Of a stretch of DNA of 64,000 nt, positions 59,272 through 64,000 are shown in pieces; the stretch's first letter is position 1; every line of letters starts with the position of its first letter. This DNA comes from Eucalyptus grandis. Lineage: Eukaryota > Streptophyta > Magnoliopsida > Myrtales > Myrtaceae. A program made the position numbers and the translations under genes. Below the pieces are notes generated by a model that had not been told where the DNA came from, made no database searches, and saw only the letters and a program-made list of their open reading frames with translations. The stretch lies in contig NC_052620.1 in assembly GCF_016545825.1 (NCBI RefSeq), forward strand, positions 15,624,001-15,688,000, given 5' to 3'.

Positions 59272-60661
59272 ATATTGTCTTGCTGGAGGTCTACTGTAGT
59301 AATAGGATGAAGATGCTCAGCCGGTATGTAGCCTTTCAAATCGCTGTGTTTCCACCATTAGCAAAATGTTTCAGCTGTGAGGCAAAACCGGAGTCCTTAT
59401 ATCCTTCTGTAGCTATTTTCTCCACTTGTAATGGACTTATTAGGCAGTAAATGTAATTAGCAATTGCACAACTTAATTGTTAATTAATTAAATTTTATTC
59501 ATTATAATTTCACTTTGAATTCGGGTTTGCTGATCACTACTAGTGGTTAACCTGTGCATTCAGCACTATGATGAAAGCAATATATCCACCACGTTTTCTC
59601 TTGACGAAGTTCATTTGCATTGGAATAGTCATTTGAATTACTGGGAAGGTAAAAACAGAAAAGATATTGAAGAATTCGTAAGTGATTATTGCCTTTTAAA
59701 TATATTCCAGTACTTAGCAAACTTATCGAACTGATCCGATTCAACCGCATACAATTATATGTTAAAACATACAACGATACAGGAAGCTGGTCCATTTCAG
59801 CTTAAACAGGAAAGCTCAATGCAAATCTATTATCAATTAGATCTACTTCAAGCAAGCTTTCGTAATTTTTAGTGGGATTATGCTTAAGATTGTTCGACCT
59901 TGTTAATATTGGGGCTACATTGACTATGTGACCATGTCACCGTCGTGCATTGTGGCTCACTGGTGGATGGGTTAAAATGTACTTCATGAGATTGCAAAAT
60001 TTGAGCTATGGCTCAAAAAATAGATCAGGCTGTCAAAATGAGTCTCTGATTCATTTTTTGAGCCATATTTGATGGGTTAAACAGTTATATATGTTAGTTA
60101 TATTTAGTAGACGAGTCATAAATGAATTTAATTTTTTTTTCGTCTATAAATGAACTTAGGATGATAAAACCCAAGATAATATGGGTGTTAAATGGTTTCA
60201 TGACTTATTTAGACTTCATCCATCTCTATAAATGGTTTCATGACTTATTTAACTCTATAACTCTTACTCTTACTCAATCTCGCACTCGCTCAATTCTGCA
60301 CTCTCACCTCATTCTAGTTGAGTTTTCTCATATTGAGTTAAATATGAAGTTTTTAGTAATATGAATCGATATGAGTCAAATCGGGTATATGTCATTGGAT
60401 TTGCATTAAATAAAAATGGGTCAAAATGAATTAAATTGGTCAATTTGATTAAATCATTTTCAATCCAATCCACTCGTTTAACAGGTCCAGATATTAATGA
60501 ACCTTGGGTCAATTTATGTTTTGGACATCCGCTACCCTTATATGAGCAAGCTTCCCAACTTTTGACAGTACGAGCTCGTATGCCTACTAGTGAAACAAGT
60601 GGTCAGGGCTCTTTTTTTGTTTTTTTGTTTATGGTCACTGAGTAATCATGGCTTAAATCAA
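59272..60661. other. Non-coding stretch
   Basis: The former 3' flank of NAGS. Around 60010-60260 are short internal repeats (AAATGGTTTCATGACTTATT twice). No gene is seen. Confidence 0.4.
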
Positions 60662-60670
60662 ATATTTTGT

Positions 60671-61168
60671 TGTAAGGATGAGCAATATAGGTTCCAAGTG
60701 AAACTTGAAATCTACCGGCTAAAAATGATCCTCTATTTGTTGTTGAGTCAATTCTAAGATTTATCCAAGTTCCACATGTATTATCAATTGAATAGCATCA
60801 ATGAGACATCACATTTAACGATCATCACTTACTGTTACAATCTACTGACCATAACTTATATTTAGACAAGCAAAGAATATGAGATATTAACAAAGTAGAA
60901 GTCTCACTCATAAAATGAAGACTCAAACTAGTAATTCCAAATTATACACTTATTATTGAACAACATAAAATACGTAGGATAATGCGAAAACATAAATAAA
61001 TAAATAAAAATACAAAAACTTGTTTTAGATTTTAGGTTCCACCTAACTAGAATTCGGAATCTATCCGTAAAAATAGATTCACCAACTTTTGGAACATGAA
61101 ACCCACCTCGCATATTTTGGAACTTGGATTCTTCAATTCCAAATTCTACCCTAAAACCATGTTCATCC
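60671..61168. mobile_element. Short hAT-like element
   Basis: The direct repeat ATATTTTGT lies at 60662-60670 and 61169-61177. Near the left edge is AAGGATGAGCAATATAGGTT, and at the right edge on the minus strand GGATGAACATGGTTTTAGGG. These resemble the ends of the other hAT-like elements here. Inside, GGTTCC/GGAACC-like subterminal motifs occur in degenerate form. A 4-5 bp offset between the duplication and the left inverted repeat leaves some doubt. Confidence 0.5.
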
Positions 61169-61177
61169 ATATTTTGT

Positions 61178-61942
61178 AACAATTGTGGGATCCTTACCGT
61201 AAGGTCTAAATGAGGTACTAGTGTATTCTATCGTGTGCTTACATTTTTAATTTTTCAAAGAAATTAAAGTAATAATATTAACAGAAAAAAATAAAGCTGC
61301 ATTAAAAATGAGAAAAATAGACAAATAGAATTGAAGTAGAGAGAGAGAGAGATGATGGATACCCTCTTTTTATACGGTCGACACAAGGTCAACCTATCAG
61401 TTTTAAATCGCCTTTGGATATTGTGGCTCGCGATAAATGGGTCTGGGTGACGAGGCTTCAAATGGTACGATTCAGTTGAATTTACAAGCAAATTATGACA
61501 ATTACTTGGATTTGATAACTAACAAGTTGACGCTGACATGATGGAAGACTTCATAAGATGTCCACTTCATTTAGTGACAGACAGAAATTTACTAGGGTGA
61601 GATCTCGAACAATTTCGACTTATATAAGTCATTGAAAAAGTAAATGGATGGACAAATTCACCAAAGTAAAATATTCAGTCAAAAAATAGTAAGACATGCC
61701 AATGGGAATATTGTACATGACATTATAAAAAAAACGTAATCCTCAAAACAACTAAATTTTCTCTAGCAAGAAGTTTGAATACTTCGCTTAAATTTAGATA
61801 TCCTGAGTTGTGGTCTATCTTCTTTTACAGGGTAGAAATCATCTATTATCTAGTAAGTATGAGCAATCTCTTTCCCAAATCTCTTCCCAAACTATGGCAA
61901 TGACGAAGCCACCAACCGTCTGCGTTGACCACCCGAAACCTA

Positions 61943-61974
<32 letters not shown>

Positions 61975-63056
61975 CTTTCTACAGACTATCGCCAAAATTG
62001 GGGAGGCTGTTAACCACTGTAGGCAGATCGGAGTTTAGCAATGATTGGAACCTGCCATATGATCCAAATTGAAGACAAGCAACCCTAATCTGGACATTTG
62101 TGTCACGAACCTCAATCAAGAGATAGAAAAGGGAGAGGAGCAAGGAGGCGATGGCGATTTTGCGCCTACTCCGGCAACGTTGGAGGCACTAGGAATGGAT
62201 TCTCGCAGTGGTAGGTGCTGGCAGGGAGAGGTTAGGGTTTAGAATCAAGCTCTGTGAGTGATCTGAGCTTAAAGTTTCACGGGTACCTTTACTAAATGAA
62301 ATTTCAACTAGTCCTGCTCATGCAAATTTGTTCTAAGAGGCAAAGCGAGTCTAAGAATATAGGAGGCAGAGTTAAACAGGTGAAAATGCAAGAGGTCTAT
62401 ACGCAATTTTAATTAACTAGTGTCACAAATCTAAGCTACTCAGGCTATTCAAATAAGAACAAAAGTTAATCGTGGTTCCATTAACAAGGTCCCAAAAGAC
62501 ATAAAATGTGCCCTCTTTTCCCCATTTGTTAATACTGTGATCTCGTGAAAAGTCCACTCCAAATTCACAGCAAAGCCAATTCCTTATCAAACAGACAATA
62601 GTTCGGCTTCTGACGGTACGTACTTATACCAGAAAACTTCTTTTCATGGCCTCCACAATCTTGTCGCTTCACACTTCATGCTCTTCAAGCATCTAGGGTC
62701 ATCTATGTCTATAGCAGTTGTGCTGACATGCATCGAGAATGGTTTCACTAATTACAGGAATTTTGCAGCTTTTCTACAGCTTTATGAACAGAAATGTAGA
62801 GTGTGACCTTAATTAAATTTGTGAACAAAACATAATCTCATCATTGAGATAGTAGGAAGGCAAAAAAGAACCATTCTCTAGCCAATTATTATAACCACTG
62901 AGCTATCATCATGGAGCAACAATACATCCGGTACACGACAAAGAACAATGGAGTTTGAAGTCTGGACTATGTCCCAGACACAACAAAGAAGATGACAGCT
63001 TGTGATGGAACCTCTCTTCAATATGAACCAAAGTAGGGGCGAACTGAAAGATCAAT
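61178..63056. other. Non-coding stretch
   Basis: A (CT)n run lies at about 61938-61970. No recognisable gene. Confidence 0.4.
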
Positions 63057-63110
63057 GTTCCTCAGTTTGGCGCCGGGCCCTTCCACTTGAAATTGTCAGC
63101 ATAAGCCTTT
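63057..63110 (-). CDS. Possible terminal exon of an unidentified gene
   Basis: On the minus strand a TGCAG acceptor precedes the short open segment PKAYADNFKWKGPAPN and a stop. The peptide looks like a conserved C-terminus, and the codons are clean, but no matching upstream exon could be recognised between here and the window end. The upstream region (63111-64000, minus strand) is the natural place to look. I cannot name the family. Confidence 0.25.
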
Positions 63111-64000
63111 GGCTGCAGTTACCAAGAAAAGAAATTATTGAAAACCAGCAGCAGAAATTTCCTAGGCCAGGGAAAAATAGGTCACTGTGTTTTTATTTTC
63201 TTCTTCTATTGCTCTATCAAATGCATAAAGATTTATTCTCGTTATCCATCATGAATGGAAAACACACAATCCAATCTCTTCTTCAGTGCAATCTGCCATC
63301 AGAGGCCTAACATGGTTGCCATCCACACCTTTGCAAAACACTAAGGAAGCTAAATGAGGATTACGAAAATTGATCTAAACAATTTTCACGGGAACCAAGT
63401 CCATGTCTCATGCGCTTAGCCAGATGACACCCTAGAAAATGAGCCATGTACCATAAGGGAAGAGGAAATACTGCACTACAGGAAGCCGATCACATAGCTA
63501 TCAGTTCTGCAATCTGCCGTAAGCCTACTTGCTGCCACTTCTCTTTATAGTGCTGGACAGCTATATCTTTTAATTGGCAACTAAAGACATCTTAGAAAGT
63601 GATTGCACAAATGTTTTGATTTTCTCAGAGATGAATATTTATATTTACAACAGTAAAAAGTAAATATTTTCAGAATTCTCTATTAATACTACATTCTGTT
63701 TTTTCCAGTCATTCTTTTCAAGATCAGTCGGATGTGATTGACAGCTATGATCATCATCATCATTGTTAATGGCCTCCACTGTACAGGGGGTAGGATTGCC
63801 CCCTTTAAAGCAAATTAATTAAAAAATCCCCAAAATCAAAAGATAAATTAAAAGGTAGAAGAATGACAATGAGGAAAGGCCAAAAAAAAAAAAAAGGTCA
63901 TAAAGACTGCCCAAGGTCCTGATGATGCACGTTGAAGGGAACAAATGAGAAGGAAAGAAAAAGAAACTAAAACCTACTGTTCAAAGTTCTGGACTCCAGA
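63111..64000. other. Non-coding to window end
   Basis: Nothing further recognised. It may hold introns of a minus-strand gene that starts beyond the window. Confidence 0.3.

Overview
This is plant nuclear DNA. GT-AG introns, Tourist/hAT/Mutator-type non-autonomous transposons, a LINE reverse-transcriptase scrap and plant-specific families (FBD-type F-box, CYSTM, chloroplast-type N-acetylglutamate synthase) point to an angiosperm, probably a eudicot. A woody Myrtaceae-like genome is a guess. A run of 100 N at 16563-16662 shows this is a draft scaffold. The window is gene-poor and repeat-rich, and most genes are partial or broken.

Layout. 1-7816: almost empty, with a LINE fragment (-, 2.1-2.35 kb), a foldback MITE (4.17-4.66 kb) and a small Tourist-like MITE (5.06-5.23 kb). 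7817-9842 (-): an F-box/LRR/FBD gene whose first exon is tandemly duplicated. 12770-13874: a PIF/Harbinger-like element ending in an 87-bp palindrome. 16.82-18.48 kb: a long inverted repeat (two arms of about 0.8 kb). 18580-21858: a hAT-like element carrying an eIF4E first exon and an EXS-like exon. 21.96-22.92 kb: another GC-rich-core element.

23.5-36.5 kb: remnants of a spinster-like transporter (middle exons at 23.5-25.6 kb, 5' exons at 35.6-36.5 kb) surround a 5'-truncated ATP-type PEP carboxykinase (PEPCK) gene. One PEPCK exon is split by a 2255-bp hAT element with a perfect 8-bp target-site duplication. 36.70-37.30 kb (-): the histone-fold exons of a centromeric histone H3 (CENH3), frameshifted. 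About 38.03-44.69 kb: a tandem array of about 49 copies of a 136-bp unit. Its right flank (44.70-44.95 kb) is a third copy of the sequence in the long inverted repeat, and part of the array unit derives from the same source.

46.5-47.1 kb (+): a small CYSTM (WIH-like) gene with a clear TATA box, three exons and an apparent 1-nt frame break at the first junction. 50189-51074: a foldback element with a 9-bp target duplication (Mutator-like). 52.36-52.69 kb (-): a gag-like retrotransposon fragment. 53987-59271 (+): the C-terminal two thirds of N-acetylglutamate synthase, with a nonsense codon, frameshifts and a lost splice acceptor. 60671-61168: a short hAT-like element. 63057-63110 (-): a possible terminal exon of an unidentified gene.

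The genes do not form a functional unit. Several frame breaks are single-base losses in short homopolymers, so part of the decay may be consensus error in the assembly. The nonsense codons, the transposon insertion, the truncations and the lost acceptor cannot be explained that way.
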